64,000 nucleotides of DNA from Gongronella butleri (lineage: Eukaryota > Mucoromycota > Mucoromycetes > Mucorales > Cunninghamellaceae): assembly GCA_025201375.1 (NCBI GenBank), contig JAIWZP010000004.1, forward strand, positions 310,001 to 374,000, read 5' to 3'. This document shows positions 43,334 through 55,037 of this stretch, piece after piece (within the stretch, counting starts at the first letter, position 1; each line of letters opens with the position of its first letter). The notes beneath the pieces were generated by a model that saw nothing but the letters and a program-made list of their open reading frames with translations, did no database searches and was not told where the DNA came from. The position numbers were made by a program, and so were the translations under genes.

Positions 43334-45384
43334 GGGGAGAAACTTACTTTGTCTTTGTAAAGTAATAGTAGGTTGCGTAGAGATAGACGTAGAGCGCCGT
43401 GGACGCGCATGACATGAAGCTGAGCCAATGCCATCGGTGGTCCTCAGCATTAAGCAAAAAGTAGGTGCACACAATGGCGACGCACGCGCTGACGACGAGC
43501 AGAATCATAAAGACCAAGAGCATGAAGCCATACACATAGTAGATCTTGTAGGTCCAAAAGGACGTGAACACAAAGTACATCTCGATGAAAATGGAACCAA
43601 AAGGAAGAATGCCGCCCATGGCAGCGATCGCGAGGGGTTCTTGGTACCAAAGCTTCTCAGGGATGGGGCGCGGAATCGGATTGACGCGGCAGGGAAAGTC
43701 GGACGTGGGTGCCCAGCGGCGTGCGATGATGGCGCCGAGCACGGTCAGTGGAAAGGCCACGAGCAGCCAAAGCACAATGACCGACAGCAACGCAAGGAAC
43801 GGCACGGCGCGCGCACTCGAGTAGTAGATGGCCAGACTGTTGATGTAGCCGCCGACCATGCATCCGGCCAATGGGATTAGCACCGCGGTCAAAACGACCG
43901 TATGCACCCAATCACGCCCGCCGTACGACATGTACACCTTGATACTCGTGTACCCGGCAACAACAGACGTCAATATATACAGCACAAGGCTCGCCGTCAT
44001 CGTGCTCGCGCGCTGCTCGTACGATTGGCCCATGATGATGTAGCAAATCATCAAAAAGCCCATCGACAGCAATTGGCAGCCAACACCCATGAGCGCCGAC
44101 AGCAATTTCAATCGTGGCGGCTGACGAAACACATCACCATGCACTTGCTTCCATCCATAGCCCTCATCACCAAGGTCGCGATCCTTAAAAAAAAAAAAAA
44201 AAAAAAAAAAGGAAGGAAGAAAAAAAAAGGGTAAGCTGGATTCGTCCCGGTCACTGGCTGGAGAGCGGGTGGCCCTTACAAAGTCATCGAGGCCCTCTTC
44301 TTCGCGGTCGTAGCGCGTAAAGTCGCGCTTGACGGTGCGCAGCAAGATCACGGACACCATGCCGGTCAAAAAGAGCACCATCATGAACGAGCTGCAGATA
44401 GAGAGCCAATGCACCTTGTGTTCGAAAAAGCCAGTCTCCAACAAACGATCAAAGCGCTCCTCGTAAGGCGTCCCTGTTGGTTGCCAAGACACTGAATACG
44501 TAAAATCCAATTCAATCGTGTCTTGCAGCGGCAAATCCACGGGGTCTTGTTGGTCCAGCGTCACCGAGATGATCTTTTTAAGAGAAAAAAAAACAAGGGG
44601 AGATGTGGAGTGTGAGTGGCAATTGGCGACGAGGCAAAGATGAACGCGCTTACTCTGCCATTGTTGATTTCAAATGTGAATGCCTTGTGGCGATAAATTG
44701 GGTATCGGCTGGGCTTGCCGTCATTCTCGAGCGTCTCGCCGAGTCGCGCGTAAATCGGCAAATCATCTGTGTAAAAAAGCAAAAGAAGAAGAAAAAAATG
44801 AGTCGCAATGGCCCAATTGGCGCGTGTACATAGCGCGAGCGGACCTATGAACATATTGAACCAATATCGCTTGGCAATGGCATGCTGCAAAATCTCAATT
44901 TGCGAGGCGTCCAGCTTGGATTTGCAAATGACGCCCTGATCCACGGGCTCTGTAGAAGAAAATGCATGTCAATGCCTATTTCAATGAAAAAAAAAAAAAA
45001 GAAGAATGCGAGCCTTTACTTAGGAAGCGAATGGCAATCCCCGAGCTGACGAGGTCCATGCCTTGCAGCGCTTCGCCTAGCGTCTCGTGATGGTGCTCCA
45101 CCTCGCTGGGCCCACGGCACAGCGGAAGCTGATAGTATGGATATGTCTCTTGTCTATTGTACAGCGGCCCCACCGTGTTCATCCATGCCACCACTTCATC
45201 ACCCTCTTGGTACTAAGGCACAAGAGGAAAAAATAAGGCTGTTAATGGCAGGGCACTCGCCATTTGCCGCTGGCTTCCTATCGTTTACCATATGATCGTG
45301 CTCATCCGCCCGCACCCCAAGCACAAATAGGTGCCAACAAAGCAGTAGTGTTGGGAATAAAAATAAAGATGACAAGCGTCTCAT
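43109..45384 (-). CDS. EMP70: EMP70/TM9SF nonaspanin
   Basis: Seven exons: 45289-45384, 45020-45212, 44845-44949, 44654-44766, 44280-44573, 43348-44183 and 43109-43253 (593 aa). A signal peptide (about 1-26) is followed by a luminal N-terminal domain with [20 protein letters not shown] and YPYYQLPLC, and then nine membrane spans with the nonaspanin core ([28 protein letters not shown] in the luminal part, [18 protein letters not shown]). The extreme C-terminus KIYQNVKID ends in the KxD/E-type COPI and Golgi-retention motif of the family. Such proteins act in Golgi-endosome membrane sorting, adhesion and possibly metal homeostasis. The donor of intron 3 (GTCCGC) is the weakest; the frame and conservation require it or a nearby site. 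Confidence 0.92.
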
Positions 45385-48300
45385 CTTTTGAAAGGTGTGT
45401 GCAAAAAAAAAAAAAAAGGAGAAAGAAGAGCAAAAAAAAGGGCACAGAGCCTGTCGCCCTTTTTTTTTTTATGAATATTCACGGGCCAAGCAACTCCGCC
45501 GCCTCCCCTTTTTGACAGCAATGATCAACACGCAGACTCCTGATTGCTTTCCAAGTGTGTTTTGGACGCGATCTTCTGGAAAACCAAGGAAGGCGACAAA
45601 GAGGTCCTAGACCGTCCCAAAGCAAAAATCGGAAAATCAGGTTCTTCGAATGGCACCAAACTTGCACAAAAGGATCGTTGCGCAGGAAAACTAAGAAGGG
45701 CGAAAAAAAGCGCGGTCCATCTGCTGCTTGACGAGCGCAGGGCGACTTTTAGATTTTACTTTACGGACGAATAGGACTGGGAAACCGCTTCATGGAACCG
45801 CACCAAAGCACTGACCAGCTACAAGACTGCTAGAGATGCGCCAGGTGCATGAATTTGATGAAGACGGCGAGCGGGCACCACAGCTGAGGGGCAAACTATC
45901 GCCCACTCAAAAAGACGAAACAGCGACACATTTTTTGCCTCGCGTTTACTCCGGCAGAATTGATTCATTTTCTACAGATCACCAGCGTGAATAGATGCAA
46001 CATATTGTGCTCTTTACGTTGAGCTCTGTTTCGGGGCGCTTCGGCCGATCGTCGTCGAGTTGGTCTTATCATAGGCCGAAATCTGTGTCAAAAATACATT
46101 ACTGTAATTCGCGTAATCTGCCAAAACTAGATATTTGACCTCTGGTTTTTATGTCATTTTTGTTGCTTAACAGAGCGTGTTTACCTGAGCTGTAAATAGC
46201 ATGGCGATTCAAGGACGTAATTTTGTTTTTGTTCAAACTCATGACTGTACGACTGTATGATACCCCTTGGAAATCGCGAATTTTCAAATTCGTCATGACA
46301 TGCCATCGAGTGCCCATCGTTCTTTGAAACTTTGGCAGTACGCAGTATGATAGTACATATTTTGGCCACTATTTTCTTGGAAACAAATGAAAACCCGTGT
46401 GTCAATTGAACCGTTGACGAAAAAAAGTCGATATTTCTCCAAAAACTAACAATTTGGGCCTGGCAAGTTAAATTGGCATTCAACCGGGCTGATCTTGCAC
46501 AGATGGAAAGTTACACGCTTGCGTATCATTTTGTTCCTGCCTGGCAAAGCCGATGTCCCGATGAGCATCATTTGTACACTGGCAACAGTCGATCAAATAT
46601 TTTGATCGCATTTTTCTCGAAAACGGACAAAATAAAACAAGTCGAGCTTCAGCGACAAACGATGCAGAATTTGATTCTCTGTCGAATGAGCCCAGTTTTA
46701 CTAGTGTGCGTCCAGAGCTGATCGAAATATTATGCACGTTTTTAAAATCGAGTTTTAATCGCTGTTTTCTCGAGATCCACCAAGTTGAACCCCGATTTTT
46801 ATTGCAGATTTGCATCGAAAGGGAGAGTCAATGCACCCAATGGCATGACTCTCAGGTCGCCACCAGTGTGTAGGTTGCCAAACGGATTTTACTTTTCTGT
46901 GTGGGCTTGAACCTCTCAAAGCGAGGGACCCCCCGATGGATTTCGACCTGACCAAACTTTTTTTTCTAAATTTGAAAAAAAATTCAATTCACCACCAAAG
47001 ACTTTTCGCAGCGCCACGAAACTCTGCCACCGAGGGGATTTGGCCTCTGGCTCTTCTCAGAAAAAAAATAAAAACCAAAGGGCGACCAGGCGGTTTGCCG
47101 TACATCTTGACATTGACTCTCATGCCCTTTTAAAAAATCATTTCGCGTCAACCAAACGATCAGTTCGGTGCCAAAGTCTGGCGTTGTGTGGTTATCATAT
47201 TTGGCGCCTCTCTTTCAATAAAAAATGAAAACCAGTGATTGATCAGGTCCTTTTTTGTCAAGGCGCGTATTTTTTCATGAATTTTCACATGTTCAATTTA
47301 CAGTATACCGGTATTGGTCGCCACAACCATGATTGGGTCGCTTCAAAACTTTGCTACTGTGCTGTTTTGACGCGTATTTTTTTAGCACAACGTTAAAAAT
47401 CAGCGTTCGGCTAGTCCATTGTCCAGATGACTTCAAATTTTCGACATTTTCACAAATCCAGCAGTGGTGGCTCGTCAATTTCCGCGATCGTGGTGAAACT
47501 TGCATTGTTCGAATGAGATGAAATCGTGCGTCATTTCTGGAATGTTTGTTTGCCCGACGCATGACCTAGTTTGCACGCTTGCAAAATCGGATCAAACCTT
47601 TGATTTATTTTAACTATTACCATTTCCTCGACAGCAAAAAGGACAACCCATGACGTTTTTAACGTGTCTTAAGCAGCTGTCAAATCTCTATCGACTGAGA
47701 CCAGTTTCATCGATAGACGATTAAAACTCGCAGAGAAAATCCACTTTTTCATCAAAATAATCTTTGATCGCGCTTTGCTCGACAACGGTCTAGTCGGCCC
47801 CCGATTTTTATTCCAGTTTTGATAATAAACAGGGGGGCAAAGCATCTAATGGGATGACTTGCAACGCGCTAGCTTGGGTTTGAACTTTTTGCATCGGTCA
47901 TTTCAGCGGTCAGCGCACAAAATCTGCAAAATACAAAAAATACAAAAAATAGAGTAAAAAAATGTCCATCATGCAATTTACATACCTTAATTTGGAAGTG
48001 TCAAACCTTAAATTTTGCAAAAAAAAATCTTGCTTAAGTAGGCAATTTTCTCAGTCGATCGCCGTTCATGCGTCACTCTTTGGGTCTTTTCTTACGATGG
48101 GGCGCGACTTGCCATTTTGTCTGCCAATAGCAATTTGTCGAAGCTACCTGTTTGAGATGCATTGATCACTCGGAGTTCGAAATTTCCCAAATTTGGCGTT
48201 TCTGAGGTTGAAATGTGTGACCCCTGAATTTTTCAAAAGTGACCGTAGCGCGTTGGGGGTTTAAGCTTTTTTGTTGCAAATTTTGCTCTGAACGCGATGC

Positions 48301-49027
48301 AGCTATTTTTGAGCGGGGACGACTATGCAGATGGAGAGATGAATGCAAAATAGTACAAATTTGAGGTTTAAGCGCCATTTTCATGTTCAAAAAAATCGGG
48401 TGCGCCCATCCCGCGCGGTGCGTGGTGGTGGCTGTTGCAGTTCATGCAATAATGCGTTTTTCATCGGCGGACAGATACAGTAGGTACTGTAGGGTGTAGG
48501 CTGTAAAAAAAATTCTGGAGGCACAACAGATCATCAAAGTGCCAAAAACACCCTTTTTCGTTTTTACTGTAATGGTCAATGTGCAATGTCGCTAAATCAT
48601 ACTGTACTCGCAACTGTACGTATGTGTGGTACAGTATGCAAGGGACCGTCAGGTTTTGTCCATCGAGCTTACGTAAAAACGCTGAAATTCATTTATTTTC
48701 TTCAATACGTAAAAAGTGCGAATGGTGCAAATGGTCACCTTTTTCACTATCATACCGGCAATCATCGCTCATGCTTGGCAATCCCTCGACAAGTCACGAA
48801 GCACACAGCCAGCCTTGAAGGGCACTTTATTAAAGCAAAAAAAAAAAAAATACGCGCATGATACTGTAAAACTAAAAGATGGCACGTCAAACTTCTGAAC
48901 TCAGCAGCGCATGAATTCAGTGGCGACAAATAAAAAGGCAACCTGTCGCAGTTTGGATTCTTCTGGCACCTTTTCTTTTCCTTTTTTTTATTTTTCAGCT
49001 GCTCGTAGTCGAGTTGATTCTTGGACT
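45385..49027. other. Large gene-poor block with dispersed repeat copies
   Basis: 3.6 kb without a supported gene. Several segments are colinear with 62.8-64.0 kb: 45651-45690 with 62828-62860, 45840-45880 with 63020-63060, 45977-46060 with 63208-63290, and 47620-48140 with 63456-64000. The copy here carries about 1.4 kb more between the third and fourth landmarks. TACTGTA/TACAGTA words cluster at 46090-46350 and 48470-48870. The right end must hold the DIM1 promoter. Confidence 0.7.
47620..48140 (+). repeat. Dispersed repeat, copy A
   Basis: About 520 bp matching 63456-64000 in direct orientation, with frequent substitutions and small indels (the exact fraction was not computed). Shared anchors include 'gcagctgtcaaatctctatcga', 'cccgatttttattccagttt' (fragmentary words given) and 'ttctcagtcgatcgccgttcatg'. 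No long open frame is conserved between the copies, so it is probably a non-coding remnant. Confidence 0.92.
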
Positions 49028-49796
49028 ATGGTAAGATTTTGTGGTTTCTAGAGCATGACTCGCGTCGATTGGCACACTAACTTGTCTTTTTTGTGCTTCT
49101 TCTTTTGCATATGTTAATATTTCGGCTTGCGTCATTAGTCGGTAAGCACACACCCCCTACCAAACGGCAAATTCGGAATGAAACTCACTGAAACTCACTA
49201 ACCTTGCCATTTTCCTTTACTCTTGTAGTACTTTTTGCCTCATTTAACCAACGGTAAGTGCAGTGAGAGGTATAGGACGCGCACAGTCGAAAAAAAGCTC
49301 ATGCGCTCGCTTGTTTTTTTCTCATTCCAGGCTGGCAAGTGGATCAAGCCATCTTGTCTGAAGAGGACCGAGTAGTGATTATTCGATTTGGCCATGACTG
49401 GGACCCCACGTGCATGAAGATGGACGAAATTTTGTATGGTGTGGCCGAGAAGATCAAGAATTTCGCGGTCATCTACTTGGTAAAGCTGAATTGACGCGAT
49501 TTATTGTGTGATTCACCATGGCAAGCTGCCATAGACCGTCATTGCTGACACGTCTTTCATTTTTTGCAGGTGGATATCACGGAAGTGGACGATTTCAACA
49601 AGGTAAGAGGCATAAAAAAAATGACGGCTGTCAGCTCACCAAATCCTCATTTTTGGCAGATGTATGAATTGTACGATCCATGCACGACGATGTTCTTCTT
49701 CCGCAATAAGCACATCATGATTGATTTGGGCACGGGTAACAACAACAAGATCAACTGGGCACTGGATGACAAGCAAGAACTCATTGATCTTGCCGA

Positions 49797-49831
<35 letters not shown>

Positions 49832-49966
49832 AGAGAAAATGCGCCGTTGCACGTCCAATTTGTCTGACCTTTCTTTTTTTTCATGTAGCTTGTGTATCGC
49901 GGTGCCAGAAAAGGCCGGGGTCTGGTCGTGTCGCTCAAGGATTATTCCACAAAGTACAAGTATTAA
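49028..49966 (+). CDS. DIB1: U5 snRNP thioredoxin-like protein DIM1/DIB1
   Basis: Seven coding exons: 49028-49030 (ATG only), 49139-49141 (TCG only), 49229-49253, 49331-49479, 49571-49603, 49660-49797 and 49889-49966. The product is 142 aa, exactly the length of human TXNL4A/DIM1. It starts MSYFLPHLTNGWQVDQAILS and continues DRVVIIRFGHDWDPTCMKMD, DFNKMYELYDPCTTMFFFRN, DLGTGNNNKINWA and GLVVSLKDYSTKYKY, almost the universal DIM1 sequence (SLKD where most have SPKD). DIM1 sits in the U4/U6.U5 tri-snRNP near the 5' splice site and holds back premature spliceosome activation. Every intron has a GTAAG or GTAAA donor. The 3-nt exon is required to obtain the conserved second residue Ser. Confidence 0.95.
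49139..49141 (+). other. DIB1: 3-nt micro-exon (Ser2 codon) of DIM1
   Basis: Context ...gtcattag, TCG, GTAAGCAC... The preceding exon ends in ATG and GTAAGATT; the following exon starts after ttgtag with TAC. Joining ATG-TCG-TAC yields the invariant MSY start. Skipping it would keep the frame but delete Ser2. Confidence 0.8.
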
Positions 49967-50446
49967 GCTTTTTCTCCATCAAAACGCGTCCAGCGAGGTT
50001 GCATGGCGCGTTTCTCTACCATCCAATTGACACAAACCACGATAAATTTATTCTTCATGACCAAAAAAAAAAAAAAAAAAAAAAAAGAGGTATTTGAGCG
50101 CGTCTAGTGAGTGTCATTCATGCGCCAATGGGTGATTTTTAAGGACTGGAGGAGAAAAAAGAGACAAAACACGGGGGGTATGAAGCTTTTTTTTTGACAG
50201 GTCGTTTGCCCATGATTGCCATCGGCCAGCTCTTGAAACGCGGCCCTTGATGCGGGGGCGCTGTGTTACCCGAGTGTCTTTTTTTTTTTGTGCGCGCGTG
50301 CACAAGAGTCGAGGGCGGGTGCCCGGTCTGTCGGGCGGGGCGGAGGATGGATGGAGAGCTGAGGGAGTCACGGGGGAAACAAAAGGGCACGAGGCTGAGC
50401 GGCATGCATGCGAAATGGAGGAGCCCGTTGGGATTGCAGGCCGACA
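49967..50446. other. Convergent spacer
   Basis: 480 bp between DIM1 (+) and the unknown 162-aa protein (-). It has a 27-nt A-run around 50060 and a 'ataaattta' motif near 50042 that could be a polyadenylation signal. No gene was seen. Confidence 0.55.
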
Positions 50447-50935
50447 TCACTCGCCGGGGCAGTCTGGCCTCTGAGCAAGGACGGGCGACCGCGCGGTGCG
50501 CAGACGATCAACCTTGGTCTCGACTTGATCAATGGTGAATTTGGATCTGTCAAACTTCCACTCATACCATGTGGCGATCTCGTTTGTGCGATGGCAAGGC
50601 AACGAAGCAGCATCGGTCGTCGTCGTCGCCGGCGGCGGTGGCGGGGCACGCTTGACGGCCGCAACCTTTGTGCGGAAATGGCCATCGGCATTGGCCGTGG
50701 TCTCGTAATAGTAATAGAGTGACGATGGCCGCCGGTCAATATGCGAAGTGTCGACAGGCAGCCGCAATGCCAGGCGGATCCATTCATGGCCAAGGTATTT
50801 CTCTTTTAATCGCTTTGTCTGAATCTGCAATTTGACTTTGGTCAGCGCTCGCCCAAAGGATGTCGTTGACGGCGCGTCGTGCGACGCGCCGCGTTGGCCT
50901 TGCGCTATAAGCACCGTATCTGCGAGAGATCCCAT
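50447..50935 (-). CDS. Unrecognised 162-aa protein
   Basis: Single open frame from ATG at 50935 to TGA at 50447. It has low homopolymer content and balanced codons unlike the surrounding spacer, so it is probably real. The first 25 residues are small and polar, then come a basic helix (ALTKVKLQIQTKRLKEKYL), HEWIRLALRLPVD, an aromatic strand SSLYYYYETTANADGHFRTK, a Pro and Thr-rich insert (APPPPPATTTT), and a charged C-terminus EIATWYEWKFDRSKFTIDQ…RLRTARSP. No signal peptide, membrane span or catalytic motif is evident, and I do not recognise the family. It lies 249 bp downstream of the RasGEF gene in the same direction. An additional unseen exon is possible. Confidence 0.6.
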   Translation of the reverse strand: MGSLADTVLIAQGQRGASHDAPSTTSFGRALTKVKLQIQTKRLKEKYLGHEWIRLALRLPVDTSHIDRRPSSLYYYYETTANADGHFRTKVAAVKRAPPPPPATTTTDAASLPCHRTNEIATWYEWKFDRSKFTIDQVETKVDRLRTARSPVLAQRPDCPGE

Positions 50936-51184
50936 CACACACACAAGAAATGAAAAATATGTGTCAATTGAGCGTGTTGTGTGAGAAAAAAAAAAAAAAA
51001 AAGAGAAAGAAGTGAGAAATAATGAAAAAAAGGAGCCGACGAAAAAAAAAAAAAAAAATAGGGCGAGGACAATTTACAAAGCGAAAAAAAAGGAGGAAGG
51101 GCGGGCCTTGGATGAAAAAAGCATGACATGATGCCAAAAAAAGCAAAGATGTGAAAAACAATACAGCAAGGTGGGCTCTTTTAT

Positions 51185-54100
51185 TTATTTTTGCTCCTCG
51201 GTCATCGTCTTGATGGCCAAGACGCGCTGCTGGTATTCCTAGATGGCGGCAAGAAAAAAAAAAGCAAGGGTCGCGTGAGCCCCTTTTTTTCTTCTTTTTT
51301 TGCAGACAATCATTGACGGCATTACCATTTCGGAGAGCACCTGCGTGCCAGAGAGAAGGGCCAAGATGGTTGGGTGCGGCTGAATGGTAGAATTGGATGT
51401 AAAAGCCGTGAGTGTGTCAAATACAATTTCGCCCATGGTCTTGAACTTTTCCCAGTGGATTGCGCCTGATGGCGTCACGTCACGCTTGGTTTCGGCTAGA
51501 GCCACCAGGTCCTGGCGATGAAGCCATCTAAATTGCAATCAAGCGTGAGCTGAGCGCGTCCAACAACCGTGTTTTTGATTTTCATTTTTAAACCCCCCTG
51601 AGGTCACCCTCTCCTCGTCGCCCCCCCCTCTGAGGCTCCGCTTCTTTTTCATTACAAATATGGGAAGTTCTCCTTGGCCGACTTTCTGTCCTTGCGATAC
51701 GATTCGTAATTGCTTCATGCAGATCACACATACAATAAAAAAAGAGGGGTGTGTCAGCCAGCCGACATCACCTGATTGAAATGTCGAGGCTCTTTTTTTT
51801 TTTTTACCCTGTACTCCGGAAGATCTGCACGAGCCCGTCTAACTGTTGTCTGTATGACGCGTCAAGGTTGTCAAAGAGGGGAATCACGGTCAAAAAGCCC
51901 TTGATCATGGCAGCAAGCGCATTGTAATTGCGGTGGTCTTGGTACAGCAACTGCGCGACGCAGATCAGCTTCTCAAGCACGACCTGGCGCTGGCTAGGCA
52001 GCGTCGGCGTGAGCACCATGGTCTTGACCCATTGTGTCAAATAGCGCGAATGCGATGTCGACATGAGAATCGCCTCGGAAGCGCCTTTTTCGCCCCAAAG
52101 ATGCCGAATAAAGTCTCTTGGCTACAAATTGATACATGGAATGAAATAAACAAGCAATTAGAAATGACAATCTGCCTCCTTTTTTGCCCTTGTTTTGATC
52201 GCATTACCTGTAAATTTCGGAAAAGCTGGAGCTCTACCCATGTCAATTGGTCTGCCAGGTCGTCTGCGGAAAAGTCCATGAGCATGGCATAATGCAGGTG
52301 GACAGTGTGCTTCAATGAGTGGTGTAAAGCATTCACAGCATAGGACAGCTTGCCATTGAGCAATTGCAGGCCACCGGCAAACAAGGAAGCGTCTTCCACG
52401 AGCAATGCTGGTGGGCGGGTGGCGGGCGAAGATGCTGGCGCGCGTGGCTCGGTGCTGATGGCGTGCACGACGGCGCCATGATTGTCCTTGTTCATGGTCA
52501 AAAGCGATGTATCGCTAGGCACATTAGTGGGCGTCAGCAAATACATGGACAACAGGCTGTCGGTGACGCTGTGGTGGCTGATCATGGACGGCTCGTCTTC
52601 GTCGGTCAGGGCCCAGATGGCATCGGGGTCCTCCATGGGCATGGGCCGCGAAATCAAGGGCAAAAGCAGCTGGTGCGCCGCCATGTGAAGAGGCAAGTGG
52701 CTCAATCGCTGCAGAAAGCGCGTCAACGTGTCATACGTCGGTCCATAGTACACATCGTTCCAGTGTTGAGAGAGCCAGAGACTTAAAATCGTGCGAATTC
52801 GCTCTTGGCATCGCGTCGGTTGGTCAATCGACGCGTCACCATTTTGCTGTCGCGCGCTGGATGCGTCATCCAAAAGATCTTGCTCGTACCTAATCAATAT
52901 AAAGCGTCAAGACACGTCCTCGCGCTCGCATAAATAAAAAAACGCTTGTTTACCTTGCGATCAATGCTTGCAAAAGCGTGGAAGGCGTAATAAATTTGCG
53001 GAAAAACGTCAAAAAGATTTGGATGTTCTGACCCTGGTCATGATAGTCCCAAGAAATGAGCTTTTTGATCATATTGTCCAGCGTGAGGTCCGGTGACGAG
53101 CTATTTGAAACGCGAAAAAAAAATCAATTTCTCGAGACTTGTTTTTTTTTTGTTTTGTTTTGTTTTTTTTGTTTTACCACTGCGACGAGGTTGTGACAAT
53201 GGACAAGCGGCGGCTCTCTGTGGATGCACGAGGGGTTAAGAGATCGTGCGGTACATGTGCGGCTGGCGGCAATGGCGCGGGGGACGGTGAGGGGAGCCGT
53301 CGATCGTTTGTGGCACTTTTAGGCGGGTGTTCGTGTGGTGACATGGGCGGTGAGGGAGGCAGATCGCCGCCAAAGTTGGACAAGGCGCGCAGGTCATGGT
53401 AGCAAGGATTTGATCTGGGCAGCGACGATTTGTTTTGCTTTTGTTGGTATTGTTTGTGCATTTGTTGCTTTTTTTGGTACAAGAGGCTCATGGATTGACG
53501 TCGTCGTGGCAACAGGTATTTTTCAGTGAGCGCTGTGTACACCATTTGCATTTGCGACGCGCCTTGCGGGGTATAAATATCGACGAGGATCAACGGCAGG
53601 CCAAAAATGGTGGCCAACTTTTGGCCAAGCTGGTGATCCGCCTTGGCGGACCCCCGCACATCGCTGATCAAGCCGACCAAAAAGACGGGAATCTTGTGCG
53701 TGACAAAAGCATCTAAGAAAACAAGGCGCGATGAGCGCCTCCTCATTCTCCCTCGATGCGATTTCTCCTTTTTCTGGTGTGTATGTGTGTTTTTGGGTGG
53801 CGACGCGCATCCTTACTAAGTAAATCAGGCAGGCAATCCATGGAATCACGGTCATTGACACTGTAACAAACAATGCCACCTTGAACGTGGCGGTATTCCT
53901 GACCAAAAAGGCACACATGTCAATGAGAAATCAAAAAAAGAAGCGGCTTTGCTCACGTAACTGCATGATTGTTTTTTTTAGACTTTCATGTTCCCTCCTT
54001 TTTTTTTCTTGCACCTTGCTCCTTCGCTCTCTCACCGCCGCCGCCGCCACCCCTTTGACTCGCCTCCTCTTTTTTTTTCCTCCATTTCTTGTGCAGGTGA

Positions 54101-54760
54101 CTCCTTTTTTTTTCTTCTTTTTTTCTGTGCGTATAATACCTTTTTGATTTCAGGAGGATTTGTTGTCACATCGAGGCAATCGGTGTCGTCCATCTTGAGG
54201 CTGTCGAGTTGATAGGCTGTTTCATTTAGAGACATACTGCTTCGATACGTTTCACCGGCTAAAGATGTTTATGTAAACACGCAAAAAAAACAAGCTTTGA
54301 TCAGATGGGTGGCACGGCCTTTTTGTGAGGACATTTTTTTTTCCTTTTGCCATTTACCTGGGTATTTGCTAGACACAAGGCGCAGATGCTCGAAGCCAAG
54401 ACGGATGACCGCTGATTTGGGCACGAGGCGGTGCCCGACAACAAGGATATCGATCTGCGCGTCATCGGCGCGTGGGGCGTTCAAGTTGATGCCAGTGGCA
54501 GATGTAGGCATGGGCGCTGGCGATGATGCCGCGGTCGAGGCCGCGGTCGCCGCCATGGCCGCGGCGGCTGCAGCGGTCAATGTGGTCGATGCGGTAGTAG
54601 AAGGCTTTGATGTGGTCATCGAGGATGGCAATGGCAACATGGACGTGACATCGCGCTTTGCCGCTCGGTGACGCGGTAGCGTCAACGCGCCCTTGTCGCT
54701 CTTGGTCGATGTTTTGCGTGAAGGACGATGAAAGAGCGCGAATCGGTTAGAAAGCCACAT
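51185..54760 (-). CDS. RasGEF with N-terminal Ras-like pseudo-GTPase
   Basis: Ten exons: 54358-54760, 54140-54258, 53817-53898, 53178-53712, 52954-53100, 52208-52889, 51808-52121, 51656-51712, 51326-51527 and 51185-51238 (864 aa). Residues about 103-265 resemble a Ras-fold GTPase: DILVVGHRLVPKSAV (P-loop position), YRHVQGGIVCYSVNDRDSM, HKIPVFLVGLISDV and TIFGLPLILVDIYTP. Nucleotide-binding motifs are lost: the P-loop is GHRLVPKS, DxxG is absent, NKxD is replaced by LISD and SAK is missing. A Ser/Pro/Gln linker leads to the REM (RasGEF-N) domain at 380-430 (LDNMIKKLISW…IQIFLTFFRKF) and the Cdc25-type catalytic domain at about 620-855 (ADDLADQLTWVELQLFRNLQPRDFIRH, NYNALAAMIKG). It would load GTP on a Ras-type GTPase. 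The N-terminal domain may be regulatory. Confidence 0.88.
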
Positions 54761-55006
54761 AAAAGAATAAAATACAAGCAAAAGATGTAAAAAAAAAAAA
54801 AAAAAAAAAAAAGATAAAAAGAACACAAGAACAAAGGGGAAAAAGAAGTTGCTGCGAGAGGTCGTGTGCGTGTAAAAAAAAAAAAAAGAAAAAAAAGGAG
54901 ACACTCCCCCCTCCACACCGGAAATGATCTGTTTTTTCCAAATTGATCCATCCCTCCTGCTGCAGCCCCCCCTTCCCGCGCCACCTGCTCATTTTGCCCA
55001 TTGCCG

Positions 55007-55037
<31 letters not shown>

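Noticed and set aside
45385..49027. Degraded transposon coding sequence
   Set aside because: I looked for transposase or reverse-transcriptase motifs in the short open frames and saw none; only repeat identity is claimed.
53523..53918. Minus-strand frame with an apparent membrane span (TFKVALFVTVSMTVIPW…)
   Set aside because: Wrong frame of RasGEF exon 3; the correct frame gives EYRHVQGGIVCYSVNDRDSM, which matches a Ras-like fold and splices in phase.
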